A stretch of 51,819 nt of DNA, taken from the NCBI GenBank assembly GCA_900541865.1, contig UQLO01000021.1:1-51819 (forward strand), in the 5' to 3' direction. A program made the translations under genes and the position numbers. Origin of the DNA: an uncultured Porphyromonadaceae bacterium. Its GTDB lineage: Bacteria > Bacteroidota > Bacteroidia > Bacteroidales > Muribaculaceae. Shown here piece after piece: positions 8,025-16,162 of the stretch. The notes beneath the pieces are model-generated. The model did no database searches, was not told the DNA's origin, and saw only the letters and a program-made list of their open reading frames with translations. Positions within the stretch are counted from its first letter, which is position 1. Every line of letters starts with the position of its first letter.

Positions 8025-10030
8025 TTCAGGGCATTGGTTATGAGAGAATCGTCTGCAAAATTGGGGAGAGTTACTTCGAGCAGTGGGGTTCGTGCCATTT
8101 CGCGCTCTATGGCTGCGCGGGCACCGGCATTGCGTGCCCAGGAGCGGCGTGCTATGCCGTTGTTGACGTCCCAGAGCAGCATCGACCGTATACGGCGCTC
8201 GGCCTCCGGGGTGCCGTCGACGACCATGCCGAAGCCGCCGTTGACGACTTCACCCCAGCCCACACCTCCGCCGTTGTGGAGGCTGACCCATGTAGCTCCG
8301 CGGAAAGAGTCGCCGATGACGTTGTGGACGGCCATATCGGCCGTAAAGGCCGAGCCGTCGTAGATATTAGAAGTCTCGCGATAGGGCGAGTCGGTACCGG
8401 AAACGTCGTGGTGGTCGCGACCGAGGACGACCGGGCCGTGCAGACGCCCGTCGGCGACGGCCTTGTTGAAGGCAAGGGCTATGCGTGTGCGGCCCTCGCT
8501 GTCGGCGTAGAGGATTCGGGCCTGTGAGCCAACGACGAGCTTGTTGCGGCCGGCTTCTCGAATCCAGTGGATGTTGTCGCGGAGCTGCCCGCGAATATCG
8601 TCGGGCGCCTCGGCCTCCATTTCGCTGAGTACCTCTTCGGCAAGTCGGTCGGTCAGCTCGAGGTCGTCGGGGTCGCCGCTGGCGCATACCCACCGGAAGG
8701 GACCGAACCCGTAGTCGAAGAAAAGCGGTCCCATAATGTCCTGAACGTACGATGGATAGCGGAAAGTCCCGTCGGCCTTGAAGATGTCGGCGCCGGCGCG
8801 GCCGGACTCCAGCAGGAAGGCATTGCCGTAGTCGAAGAAGTACATTCCGGCGTCTGTAAGCTTGTTGATGGCCTCCACCTGCCGGCGGAGAGAGGCCTGT
8901 ACGGCAGCTCGGAACTCTTCGGGCTGCTCAGCCATCATGCGCTTGGCTTCCTCGAATGAAATACCGGCCGGGTAGTATCCTCCGGCCCACGGATTGTGGA
9001 GGGAAGTCTGGTCGGAGCCCAGGTCGACCTGAACGCCGTCGGCGGCAAGACGCTCCCACAGGTCGACGACATTTCCCTGGTAAGCCAGGCTTACGGCCTC
9101 GTGATTGCGGCGCGCTTGGGCAGCTCGGTCCAGCAGCGGAGTGAGCTCGGTGAATACCTCGTCGACCCAGCCCTGGCTGCGACGCTTCTCAACGGCCTCG
9201 GGATTTATTTCCGCAACTATAGTCACCACACCGGCGATATTGCCGGCTTTTGGCTGAGCGCCGCTCATGCCGCCGAGACCGGCGGTGACGAAGAGCATGC
9301 CACCGAGCCCGTCGGCGCCATTGGCACGACGGCGGCCGGCGTTGAGAACGGTGATGGTTGTGCCGTGTACGATACCCTGCGGGCCGATGTACATATAGGA
9401 GCCGGCGGTCATCTGACCGTACTGGCTCACGCCAAGAGCGTTGAAGCGCTCGTAGTCGTCCTGTTTGGAGTAGTTGGGAATCACCATACCATTAGTAACC
9501 ACCACGCGTGGCGCATCGGGATGCGAAGGGAACAGGCCCAGGGGATGGCCCGAGTACATGACCAAAGTCTGGTGGTCGGTCATACGGCTGAGGTAGCTCA
9601 TGGTGAGAAGGTACTGGGCCCAGTTTTGGAAAACGGCCCCGTTGCCGCCGTAGGTGATAAGTTCATGGGGATGTTGGGCAACGGCCGGGTCCAGATTGTT
9701 CTGAATCATCATCATTATAGCTGCCGCCTGAGGGCATTTTGCGGGATATGCGTCGACCGGCCGCGCATACATTTTGTAGTCGGGGCGGAATCGGTACATA
9801 TAAATTCTGCCTCTTTCGCGTAGTTCGGCGGCGAATTCCGGCGCCAGCGTGGCGTGCCATTCCTCAGGGAAATATCGCAGGGCATTTCGCAGAGCGAGAC
9901 GCTCTTCGTTCTCGCTCAGAATAGGTTTGCGTCTTGGCGCATGGCTCACGTTGGGGTCCAAGGGCTTGGGAGCAGGAAGTTCCTTAGGCAGCCCTTGCAT
10001 TATTTGCTCTTTGAATTGTTGGTCTGTCAT
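8021..10030 (-). CDS. hutU: Urocanate hydratase
   Basis: 669 residues from the ATG at 10030. It adds water to urocanate to give 4-imidazolone-5-propionate using tightly bound NAD+. The length fits the long bacterial form (about 650-680 residues) rather than the 555-residue Pseudomonas form. Visible family segments are ITYGGNGAVFQNWAQYLL, MYSGHPLGLFPSHPDAP, GLGGMSGAQPKA and the C-terminal HNGGGVGWGEV. An in-frame TTG 24 bp upstream would overlap the promoter -7 element, so the ATG is preferred. It is the first gene of the hut operon. Confidence 0.96.
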   Translation of the reverse strand: MTDQQFKEQIMQGLPKELPAPKPLDPNVSHAPRRKPILSENEERLALRNALRYFPEEWHATLAPEFAAELRERGRIYMYRFRPDYKMYARPVDAYPAKCPQAAAIMMMIQNNLDPAVAQHPHELITYGGNGAVFQNWAQYLLTMSYLSRMTDHQTLVMYSGHPLGLFPSHPDAPRVVVTNGMVIPNYSKQDDYERFNALGVSQYGQMTAGSYMYIGPQGIVHGTTITVLNAGRRRANGADGLGGMLFVTAGLGGMSGAQPKAGNIAGVVTIVAEINPEAVEKRRSQGWVDEVFTELTPLLDRAAQARRNHEAVSLAYQGNVVDLWERLAADGVQVDLGSDQTSLHNPWAGGYYPAGISFEEAKRMMAEQPEEFRAAVQASLRRQVEAINKLTDAGMYFFDYGNAFLLESGRAGADIFKADGTFRYPSYVQDIMGPLFFDYGFGPFRWVCASGDPDDLELTDRLAEEVLSEMEAEAPDDIRGQLRDNIHWIREAGRNKLVVGSQARILYADSEGRTRIALAFNKAVADGRLHGPVVLGRDHHDVSGTDSPYRETSNIYDGSAFTADMAVHNVIGDSFRGATWVSLHNGGGVGWGEVVNGGFGMVVDGTPEAERRIRSMLLWDVNNGIARRSWARNAGARAAIEREMARTPLLEVTLPNFADDSLITNALK

Positions 10031-10051
10031 GGTAGATTGAGGTGTTTGGTG

Positions 10052-10081
10052 CAAAGTTAAAAAAAATTCCCCGATTTACAA
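10052..10081 (-). promoter_or_regulatory. Promoter of the hutUHI operon
   Basis: Minus-strand -7 element TAACTTTG at 10059-10052, with TTG at 10081-10079 after a 19-bp spacer. It leaves a leader of roughly 15-18 nt before the hutU ATG at 10030. Confidence 0.7.
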
Positions 10082-10145
10082 CATCCGGAGCCATATGATG
10101 GTGGCATTTTCGGATTCCCTTCGGGTCGATGGTAGTGGAGAAACG

Positions 10146-10173
10146 AAGAAAGGCAGCCGGAGCTGCCTTTCTT
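10146..10173 (-). terminator. Intrinsic terminator after korB
   Basis: A perfect 12-bp inverted repeat, AAGAAAGGCAGC at 10146-10157 and GCTGCCTTTCTT at 10162-10173, with a 4-nt loop. It lies about 25 bp beyond the korB stop. The pyrimidine-rich ends make it usable in either direction. Confidence 0.85.
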
Positions 10174-10197
10174 GTGTGTGGATGTGCCGGGAGGGGG

Positions 10198-11211
10198 TTA
10201 CTCGACGGTCCAGGTGTCGCCGGCGAGAATCATGTCGCGAAGGGAGTCGAAACCTTTCTTTGCGCGGACCTGCTCAACTTGCTCTGCGACAGCTTCGTCG
10301 TAAGACGGCGTTGTTACGTCGCGAATGACACCGAGAGCCACCGGGAGAGAAGAACCGTCCATCATAGCGAGCTGCTGGTGGAGGAAGTTCGAGGGCGTAT
10401 GAGCGTCGTGAACGAGAACGTCGTCGATGGAGTATCCGTCCTGACCGATGGTGACGGCTTTGAGGAGGAATCCGTCGCGAACGAGGCCTTTGTCTTTGTT
10501 TGCGCCGAAGATCATTTTTTCGCCGTGGCGAAGGAGGATAGTTTTGTCGGCACGAACTTCGCGGTCGGTAATGGCGTTGTGGATGCCGTTGTTGAAGATG
10601 ACGCAGTTCTGGAGCACTTCGACGACAGCAGCACCTTTGTGCTGAGCGGCGGCTACCATAACGTTGCGGCTTGTTTCGAGCTCGACGTCGATGCTGCGTG
10701 CGAAGAAGTTACCTCTGGCACCGAAGACGAGTTCAGCGGGAATGAAAGGGTCTTCGACGGTTCCGTAAGGGCTTGACTTGCTGACGAAACCACGGTCGGA
10801 AGTGGGAGAGTACTGACCCTTTGTGAGGCCGTAGATTTTGTTGTTGAACAGGAGGATGTTGATGTCGACGTTTCGTCGGATAGCGTGGATGAAGTGGTTT
10901 CCGCCAATGGCGAGGCCATCGCCGTCGCCGCTGACCTGCCACACGGTCATATCGGGATTAGCCACTTTGAAACCGGTAGCGATGGCAGCTGCACGCCCAT
11001 GGATAGTGTGGAATCCGTAGGTGTTCATGTAGTATGGCAGGCGCGAGGAGCAACCGATACCTGAGATAACGGCAGTGCGGTGAGGAGGCACGCCGAGGGT
11101 AGCCATGGCTTTGTGGAGCGTGTTGAGGATAGCGTGGTCGCCGCAACCGGGGCACCAACGAACGGCCTGGTCGCTTTTGAAGTCGGCGGGTGTGAAAGAG
11201 TTCTGGCACAT
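10198..11211 (-). CDS. korB: 2-oxoacid (2-oxoglutarate):ferredoxin oxidoreductase, beta subunit
   Basis: 337 residues. Thiamine-diphosphate subunit of an oxoacid:ferredoxin oxidoreductase, which links oxidative decarboxylation (or reductive carboxylation) to ferredoxin. WCPGCGDHAIL (Cys20 and Cys23) supplies iron-sulfur ligands; GDGDGLAIGG at 95-104 with NNKIYGLTKGQ at 123-133 is the TPP/Mg site. It starts 2 bp after the korA stop. 2-oxoglutarate is the expected substrate for this two-gene Bacteroidota type, but pyruvate or branched-chain oxoacids cannot be excluded from sequence. No separate ferredoxin-like delta subunit gene is adjacent. Confidence 0.92.
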   Translation of the reverse strand: MCQNSFTPADFKSDQAVRWCPGCGDHAILNTLHKAMATLGVPPHRTAVISGIGCSSRLPYYMNTYGFHTIHGRAAAIATGFKVANPDMTVWQVSGDGDGLAIGGNHFIHAIRRNVDINILLFNNKIYGLTKGQYSPTSDRGFVSKSSPYGTVEDPFIPAELVFGARGNFFARSIDVELETSRNVMVAAAQHKGAAVVEVLQNCVIFNNGIHNAITDREVRADKTILLRHGEKMIFGANKDKGLVRDGFLLKAVTIGQDGYSIDDVLVHDAHTPSNFLHQQLAMMDGSSLPVALGVIRDVTTPSYDEAVAEQVEQVRAKKGFDSLRDMILAGDTWTVE

Positions 11212-11213
11212 AG

Positions 11214-13064
11214 TTACTTTTCCTCCATAATTTTAGCCACGGCGTCAGCCACTTCGCCTGCTGCGAAAGGCTGGCCCTGGATTTTGTTTATGCGGCGAAT
11301 GATTTTACCGGGGAAACGGCACTGCAGGTAGTCGGCGAACATGCCGGTGTTCAGTTCGGCGACGATTACGTTTCGGTACTTGTTGATAATGTCGGCGGTG
11401 TTTGCCGGCAGAGGATTGATGTATCGGAAGTGTGCGAGAGCGAGAGGTTTGCCGGCAGCGTTGAGTGCTTCGGTGGCAGTGCGGAGATGTCCGTAGGTAC
11501 CACCCCATCCGATGAGGAGGGTGTCGGCGTCGGGGTTGCCGATAATATCGAGTTGAGGGATGTCGTCGGCGATGCGTGCAATTTTTTCGCGACGGAGTTC
11601 GACCATTTTGGCGTGGTTGGCGGGGTCGGTGGAAATAGCGCCGTTTTCGGGGTTTTTCTCGAGGCCGCCGATGCGGTGTGCGGCGCCTTCGGTACCGGCC
11701 ACGGGCCAGTATCTGCCGAGGTTTTCGCGGCGGAGGTAGGGGCTCCATGTACCTTCGGCGAGCATATCGGCGGGGACGTCGGGAGTTTTGATTTCGGGGA
11801 ATTCGTCGGCTTCGGGAATTCTCCATGCGGAGGAGCCGTTACCGATGAAGGCGTCGGAGAGGACGATAACGGGCGTGCTGTGCTCGACGGCGATGCGGCA
11901 AGCCTCGAAAGCCATAGTGAAGCAGTCGGTGGGAGAGGCGGGAGCGACGACAGCGACGGGGCTTTCGCCATTACGGCCGTAGAGAGCCTGCATGAGGTCG
12001 GTCTGTTCGGTTTTGGTCGGGAGACCGGTGGAGGGTCCGCCACGCTGTACGTCGATGACCACCAGAGGCAGCTCGGCCATAACCGCCAGACCGATTCCTT
12101 CGCTCTTGAGGGCGAGGCCGGGACCCGAGGTGGAGGTCACGGCGAGGTTACCGGCGAAGGAAGCGCCGATAGCGGAGCAAACACCGGCAATTTCGTCCTC
12201 CATCTGGCAGGCTTTAACGCCGAGGTCTTTGCGCTTTGCGAGCTCGTGGAGGATGTCGGTGGCGGGGGTAATGGGGTATGAGCCCAGGAAGAGAGGGCGG
12301 CCGCACTTTTCGGAGGCCATGATGAGACCCCATGCTGTAGCGGTGTTGCCGTTGATGTCGGTGTAGACGCCGGGTCTGGGGTCTTCGGTTTCGACCTTGT
12401 AGGTTGAGACAGAGGCGTGGATATTGTGACCGTAGTCGAAGCCGGCGCGGAGCACTTTGGCGTTGGCTTCGAACACGGCGGGTTTCTTGGCGAATTTTTT
12501 GCGGAGGTGGTGCTCGGCGGCTTCGAGTGGGCGGTCGAAGAGCCAGCAAACGAGACCGAGCGCAAAGATGTTGCGGCACTTAAGGACGCTCTTGTTGTCG
12601 AGGCCGCTGTCGGCCAGAGCGGCCTTGGTCATCGTAGTGACAGGCACTTCGACAATCTGCGCCTTAATGCCGAGTTCCTCGAAAGGCCGGTCGGTGGTGT
12701 ACTTGGCCTTCTTGAGGTCGGACTCACGGAAGGAGTCGATGTCGACGATGATGACGCCACCGGGTTTTAGGAACTTGTGGTTCTGCTTCAGAGCGGCGGC
12801 ATTCATAGCCAGGAGGACGTCGCAGCTGTCGCCGGGAGTGTGGACGTCGTGGCCCACGCTGACTTGGAAGCCGGAAACTCCGCCGAGAGAGCCCTGCGGG
12901 GCGCGTATTTCGGCGGGATAGTCGGGGAAAGTGGAAACCTGATTTCCCAGGCCGGCCGAGACATTGGTGAAGATGTTGCCTGCAAGCTGCATGCCGTCGC
13001 CGGAGTCGCCGGAGAAACGGACCACTACTTTGTCAAGCACCTTTACGTTGGTCTTTTCTAACAT
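11214..13064 (-). CDS. korA: 2-oxoacid (2-oxoglutarate):ferredoxin oxidoreductase, gamma-alpha fusion subunit
   Basis: 616 residues with the gamma domain fused in front of the alpha domain. The gamma part opens with VVRFSGDSGDGMQLAG (about 14-29). The alpha part has GSYPITPATD at 261-270, the conserved substrate/TPP contact, and a C-terminal segment beginning DTLLIGWGGTYGHLRTA. It works with KorB as the cytoplasmic ferredoxin-reducing enzyme of an anaerobic, incomplete TCA pathway. The ATG at 13064 is about 75 bp downstream of a TAnnTTTG promoter, and the leader contains a hairpin. Confidence 0.93.
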   Translation of the reverse strand: MLEKTNVKVLDKVVVRFSGDSGDGMQLAGNIFTNVSAGLGNQVSTFPDYPAEIRAPQGSLGGVSGFQVSVGHDVHTPGDSCDVLLAMNAAALKQNHKFLKPGGVIIVDIDSFRESDLKKAKYTTDRPFEELGIKAQIVEVPVTTMTKAALADSGLDNKSVLKCRNIFALGLVCWLFDRPLEAAEHHLRKKFAKKPAVFEANAKVLRAGFDYGHNIHASVSTYKVETEDPRPGVYTDINGNTATAWGLIMASEKCGRPLFLGSYPITPATDILHELAKRKDLGVKACQMEDEIAGVCSAIGASFAGNLAVTSTSGPGLALKSEGIGLAVMAELPLVVIDVQRGGPSTGLPTKTEQTDLMQALYGRNGESPVAVVAPASPTDCFTMAFEACRIAVEHSTPVIVLSDAFIGNGSSAWRIPEADEFPEIKTPDVPADMLAEGTWSPYLRRENLGRYWPVAGTEGAAHRIGGLEKNPENGAISTDPANHAKMVELRREKIARIADDIPQLDIIGNPDADTLLIGWGGTYGHLRTATEALNAAGKPLALAHFRYINPLPANTADIINKYRNVIVAELNTGMFADYLQCRFPGKIIRRINKIQGQPFAAGEVADAVAKIMEEK

Positions 13065-13106
13065 GATATAGATAACGATTCAAGTTACTTAGGAACTGAC
13101 TTGTGG

Positions 13107-13146
13107 GCGCTGCACGGCCCGAAGGGTGCAGCACGGGGCAAAGATA
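13107..13146 (-). promoter_or_regulatory. korAB promoter -7 element and leader hairpin
   Basis: Minus-strand TATCTTTG at 13146-13139 is the -7 motif. The leader just after it can form a stem GCTGCAC/GTGCAGC (13109-13132) around a 10-nt loop. No T-run follows, so this looks like an mRNA stability or protein-binding element rather than a terminator. The spacer to the nearest TTTG is 23 bp, longer than usual. Confidence 0.5.
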
Positions 13147-13210
13147 GTCACAATTTTCGGCATAGCGGCCAAATTCGCGAAAAAAATCTTTAATAAACCC
13201 AAATAAAAAT

Positions 13211-13744
13211 TCAGAGGGTTTGGCCGGTGAAGGTAGCGGCGGGGAGGGCCAGAAGGATGGCGGCTCGAGCGGGAGCGGGATTCGCCGGAGCGACGGCGTT
13301 CGAGATTTTTATATTTGGGAGGGAGAAAGGCTTGTCGGCCAGGGCTATGCAACGGCCGGATTCGGAGAGTGCGTCGGCCATACACTCGGGGACATGGGAG
13401 CCGTCGACGATCAGGATTTCGGGTCGGCCCATTTTGGCAAGAACATAGTCGGCAGCGGCCTGGGGCGCCATGGGGAGAAGGCGTGCGCCGATGCGGAAGG
13501 CGGCGTTTTGGGTGGCGGGGTTATTTATTTGGCCGCATACCAAAGCGAGACGGCATCCGGCTTCGGCGAGAGCGCGTGTCGCTTCGGCAAAGGGTGCGGA
13601 TGGTTCGGCCTCGGGGGAGTAGGCAAGGACGATGCGCTCGGGGAAGGGGAAGGTCACCGAGCCTTTTCGGCGCACGGCGGGTGCTGTGTGGGCAGCGGCG
13701 CGCGCACGGTCTTCCATTTTCTTTTCGAGGTAGTTGTCGGCCAT
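13211..13744 (-). CDS. Unknown 177-residue protein with Rossmann-like features
   Basis: I do not recognise this protein with certainty. Residues 1-25 are charged (opening MADNYLEKKMEDRARAAAH). The rest alternates hydrophobic strands and helices in Rossmann style: ERIVLAYSP, CRLALVCGQI, then PEILIVDGSHV near residue 110, recalling part of a short-chain dehydrogenase. The glycine-rich nucleotide loop and the YxxxK pair of a true dehydrogenase are absent. No signal peptide or membrane helix is evident. It precedes korA on the same strand, but a separate promoter starts korA, so co-function is only a guess. Confidence 0.65.
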   Translation of the reverse strand: MADNYLEKKMEDRARAAAHTAPAVRRKGSVTFPFPERIVLAYSPEAEPSAPFAEATRALAEAGCRLALVCGQINNPATQNAAFRIGARLLPMAPQAAADYVLAKMGRPEILIVDGSHVPECMADALSESGRCIALADKPFSLPNIKISNAVAPANPAPARAAILLALPAATFTGQTL

Positions 13745-13752
13745 ATCGTGGG

Positions 13753-13783
13753 CAAAATTAGCGTTTTTTGCGGGTTCGACAAA
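13753..13783 (-). promoter_or_regulatory. Promoter giving a nearly leaderless transcript
   Basis: Minus-strand TAATTTTG at 13760-13753 with TTTG at 13783-13780 after 19 bp. The ATG of the 177-residue gene is at 13744, only 8 bp beyond the -7 motif, so the mRNA would have almost no leader. Confidence 0.65.
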
Positions 13784-13838
13784 ATGTTAAACGGGTGTAG
13801 GTGCCCAAAAGAGGCAAAATGCGCCTCGGGCGGGGCTA

Positions 13839-13846
13839 TAATTTTG
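13839..13846 (+). promoter_or_regulatory. -7 promoter element of the capsid-portal unit
   Basis: TAATTTTG at 13839-13846, 26 bp before the first ATG of the island. A short inverted repeat, GAGGC/GCCTC, spans 13811-13827 where a -33 element would be expected and no TTG is seen, so an operator or an accessory sigma factor is possible. This is the only promoter found for the phage-like unit. Confidence 0.5.
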
Positions 13847-13871
13847 CAACATCAACCCAAACCAACGAATT

Positions 13872-14204
13872 ATGGAAACGAACACAAAGCAAACAGAGGC
13901 GGAAGCTGCCGCAGCCGTGGAAGTGCCGCAGCCGCCACCTCCTCCTGCGGAGGCGCTTTCGGCATCTGACCCGGTTCAGGCGGCAGCACAGAAGCATCCG
14001 GCGCTGGCAGCCTTTCTGGAGGCGGTGGCCGGTGGCGCCGAACCCGGCGAGGCTGCGGAGAAGCACTTCGGGGCCGTCCACAAAGAGGCCTGCGCCGAAG
14101 AACCGGCCGAGCCGGCGATGTACCGCAGCAGCCTGGAGCCGCCCGGTGCTCCTCGGCCCTTCCCGACCTTTCTGAGCAGCATCAGCCGCAGCGTGTGGGA
14201 CTAA
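13872..14204 (+). CDS. Small Ala/Pro/Glu-rich protein upstream of the capsid gene (possible scaffold or accessory)
   Basis: 110 residues of low complexity: a Glu/Ala N-terminus, a polyproline stretch PQPPPPPAE near residue 20, an amphipathic segment HPALAAFLEAVAGG near residue 40, and a C-terminus ending SSISRSVWD. No family is recognised. Its place directly before the major capsid gene (65-bp gap) and its charged, probably extended nature fit a capsid-assembly scaffold or a capsid-targeted cargo protein; this is inference from position only. The ATG at 13872 is chosen because it follows the promoter and has an A-rich upstream region. Confidence 0.6.
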   Translation: METNTKQTEAEAAAAVEVPQPPPPPAEALSASDPVQAAAQKHPALAAFLEAVAGGAEPGEAAEKHFGAVHKEACAEEPAEPAMYRSSLEPPGAPRPFPTFLSSISRSVWD

Positions 14205-14269
14205 GAGCTTGTCACATTTATTTTTAAACAACCTCTAAAACATTACAAACCCCTTAACCTAAACTAATT

Positions 14270-15535
14270 ATGAGTACAGCAACAGGAAGTATGGGCGGCA
14301 CGCACATCAGCGGCCAGCCCCTGACGGCGAAAATCATGGACGAGGTAACCCCCGGGTTGCTTCAGAACTCCATCGACGAGCGCATCATCAAAGTACGCCC
14401 CATGTCGACCCCTATCGACCAGCTGTCGCGCTGCGTGGGAGCCCGCACAGCGTCGGCGATGACGGTGGAGTACTACTCGGTCGACACAAAGAAGACCGAG
14501 ACCACCGTAACAGACGCGGTAGAGGACGAAACGGCCCGTCGGCAGACCGACGGCAACTTCCGCTTCAATCTGCCGGTTGCCGACACCTCGATTTTTGAGG
14601 TGAGCGAGACCATTCTTCTGCCGGGGGTGAAGGGCACCGACACGGCTGGAGCGAGCGTGCAGGGACCTCTGATGTGCTATGTGGTTGGTAAGGACGCCGA
14701 TATGCTGCAGGTGTATCCGCTGAACCTTGCCGCGGAGGCTTCGGCGACCACGGTGGCAGTGCCTACCATAGCGTCGGGCGAGCGCGTGGTGCGCATGGGC
14801 CGCGCGGCCTCGGAACTCGATGTGCAGACGGCGCAGTTCTCGGCGCTGCCTGTGAAGGCCTACAACAACTGCCAGATTTTCAAGATGCAGGTCGAGCAGG
14901 GCACACTGGCCAAGATAGCTCGCAAGGAGGCCGGCTGGACCTTCACCGACCAGGAGGAGGCAGCTATCATCGACATGCGCCTTGGCATGGAGAAAAACTT
15001 CCTCTTCGGTAGCCGCGCACGCATCTACGACACCACCCGCAACGAGTACATCTACTTCACCGGCGGCATCTGGCAGCAGGCGGCCGGCGAGCACCAGCTG
15101 ACGCTGAGCGGCATGACCGAGCAGAAGCTCATCGACCTGTGCGCCAAAGCCTTTACGGGCAATAACGGCAGCAAGCGCAAGATCCTCATCGCGGGAACGG
15201 AGCTTGTGAGCGCCATCAGCAAAATCCAATTTACCCGCAGCCTCCGCGCCGGGGAGTCGATGACGCGGTGGGGCGTTAAATTCGGGCAGATCGAGAGCAA
15301 CTTCGGCACGCTGTACGTTCTCCACAGCGAAGTCTTCGACCAGTGCGGCCACAGCCGCGACGGCTTCGTTCTGGACCCGGACTACATGACCAAGTATGTT
15401 CATGTTCCTTTCCGAGCCGAGACCCTCGACCTTCGCAGCTCGGGTGTGCGCAACACCGACGCCGTGGTACTCACCGAAGCCTCCTGCCTGGTGCTTCGCT
15501 ATCCTCAGAGCCACCTTCGCGTGATCGGCGCTTAA
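14270..15535 (+). CDS. Phage major capsid protein (HK97-fold, DUF5309/SU10-like)
   Basis: 421 residues resembling Bacteroidales phage capsid proteins of the DUF5309/SU10 type, recognised by overall pattern rather than a search. The N-terminal arm (about 1-60) leads into TSTPIDQL-like peptide-binding wording (MSTPIDQLSRCVG near 44), a central ELDVQTAQF segment, the helix GMTEQKLIDLCAKAF near 285, and a C-terminal beta-rich VHVPFRAETLDLRSSG. The reading frame is intact with host-like GC. It lies between the small acidic protein and a strong hairpin, then adaptor and portal genes follow. No protease or separate delta domain is evident. An encapsulin-like role is an alternative. Confidence 0.78.
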   Translation: MSTATGSMGGTHISGQPLTAKIMDEVTPGLLQNSIDERIIKVRPMSTPIDQLSRCVGARTASAMTVEYYSVDTKKTETTVTDAVEDETARRQTDGNFRFNLPVADTSIFEVSETILLPGVKGTDTAGASVQGPLMCYVVGKDADMLQVYPLNLAAEASATTVAVPTIASGERVVRMGRAASELDVQTAQFSALPVKAYNNCQIFKMQVEQGTLAKIARKEAGWTFTDQEEAAIIDMRLGMEKNFLFGSRARIYDTTRNEYIYFTGGIWQQAAGEHQLTLSGMTEQKLIDLCAKAFTGNNGSKRKILIAGTELVSAISKIQFTRSLRAGESMTRWGVKFGQIESNFGTLYVLHSEVFDQCGHSRDGFVLDPDYMTKYVHVPFRAETLDLRSSGVRNTDAVVLTEASCLVLRYPQSHLRVIGA

Positions 15536-15555
15536 TACCACACACATTACCAACC

Positions 15556-15585
15556 GGCCCGGGCAGAAAGGATGCCCGGGCCTTA
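15556..15585 (+). terminator. Hairpin between capsid and adaptor genes (attenuating terminator)
   Basis: A perfect 10-bp GC-rich stem, GGCCCGGGCA at 15556-15565 and TGCCCGGGCC at 15573-15582, with a 7-nt loop, followed by TTATTATAG. It begins 21 bp after the capsid stop and ends 13 bp before the adaptor ATG. The broken T-tract suggests partial termination, which would give much more capsid than portal mRNA. Confidence 0.75.
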
Positions 15586-15595
15586 TTATAGCACA

Positions 15596-16162
15596 ATGAC
15601 ATACACCAAACAACAGATGATAGCCTACGCCAGGATGCGTCTGGGTCTCGACCACAGCCTGAGCGGCTGCGAGGCCGAACAGACCGACGGCATCGACAGT
15701 GACCGCTTGATAGGCTATGCGGTGCGGCAGTGGTATCTGGACGTTCTTGCCAAGGGCGAAGAGGGCGCTGTAGAGAGGCGTCCGCTTGATGTGGTTGTCG
15801 CCACCCCGTCGGGGAGCACGGGCGGCGAGCGGCTCAAGCTGCCGGAGAAGGCGGTGCGCGTGCTGACGGTTCGGCTCAACGGCTGGCACCACGCCGTTGT
15901 TCCGCTTGGGCCCGAGGAGATGGACGTCACCATCCGCCGTCAGCTCAACGCCTATTCGGCGGCCACGGTGCGAAACCCGGTCGCTGTTGAGACTGCCGAC
16001 GGCCATATAATGGCGTGGCCCTCGGGCGACGGCTACGGGCCGCCCGAAGTCTACGGCACCATCGACGACGGCGAAAATCTCTATACCTTCGGCGAGGGGG
16101 CACTGGCTTCGCTGGACAGCTATCTTCACAAAATAAGAATCACCGACTATGCAAGTTTCTAA
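15596..16162 (+). CDS. Phage head-tail adaptor/neck-like protein
   Basis: 188 residues from the ATG at 15596. No close family is certain. An N-terminal helical part (MTYTKQQMIAYARMRLG, then DSDRLIGYAVRQWYLDVLAKG) is followed by a beta-rich half with PLDVVVATPSG and KLPEKAVRVLTVRLNGW. This shape and the position between capsid and portal suit a neck or adaptor protein of a tailed phage. Its stop overlaps the portal start by 14 bp, so they are coupled. It could also be a minor structural protein of unknown role. Confidence 0.6.
   Translation: MTYTKQQMIAYARMRLGLDHSLSGCEAEQTDGIDSDRLIGYAVRQWYLDVLAKGEEGAVERRPLDVVVATPSGSTGGERLKLPEKAVRVLTVRLNGWHHAVVPLGPEEMDVTIRRQLNAYSAATVRNPVAVETADGHIMAWPSGDGYGPPEVYGTIDDGENLYTFGEGALASLDSYLHKIRITDYASF

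Noticed and set aside
14264..16129. 621-codon antisense frame over the capsid and adaptor genes
   Set aside because: GC-driven shadow; the plus strand has recognisable capsid features, promoter and terminator.
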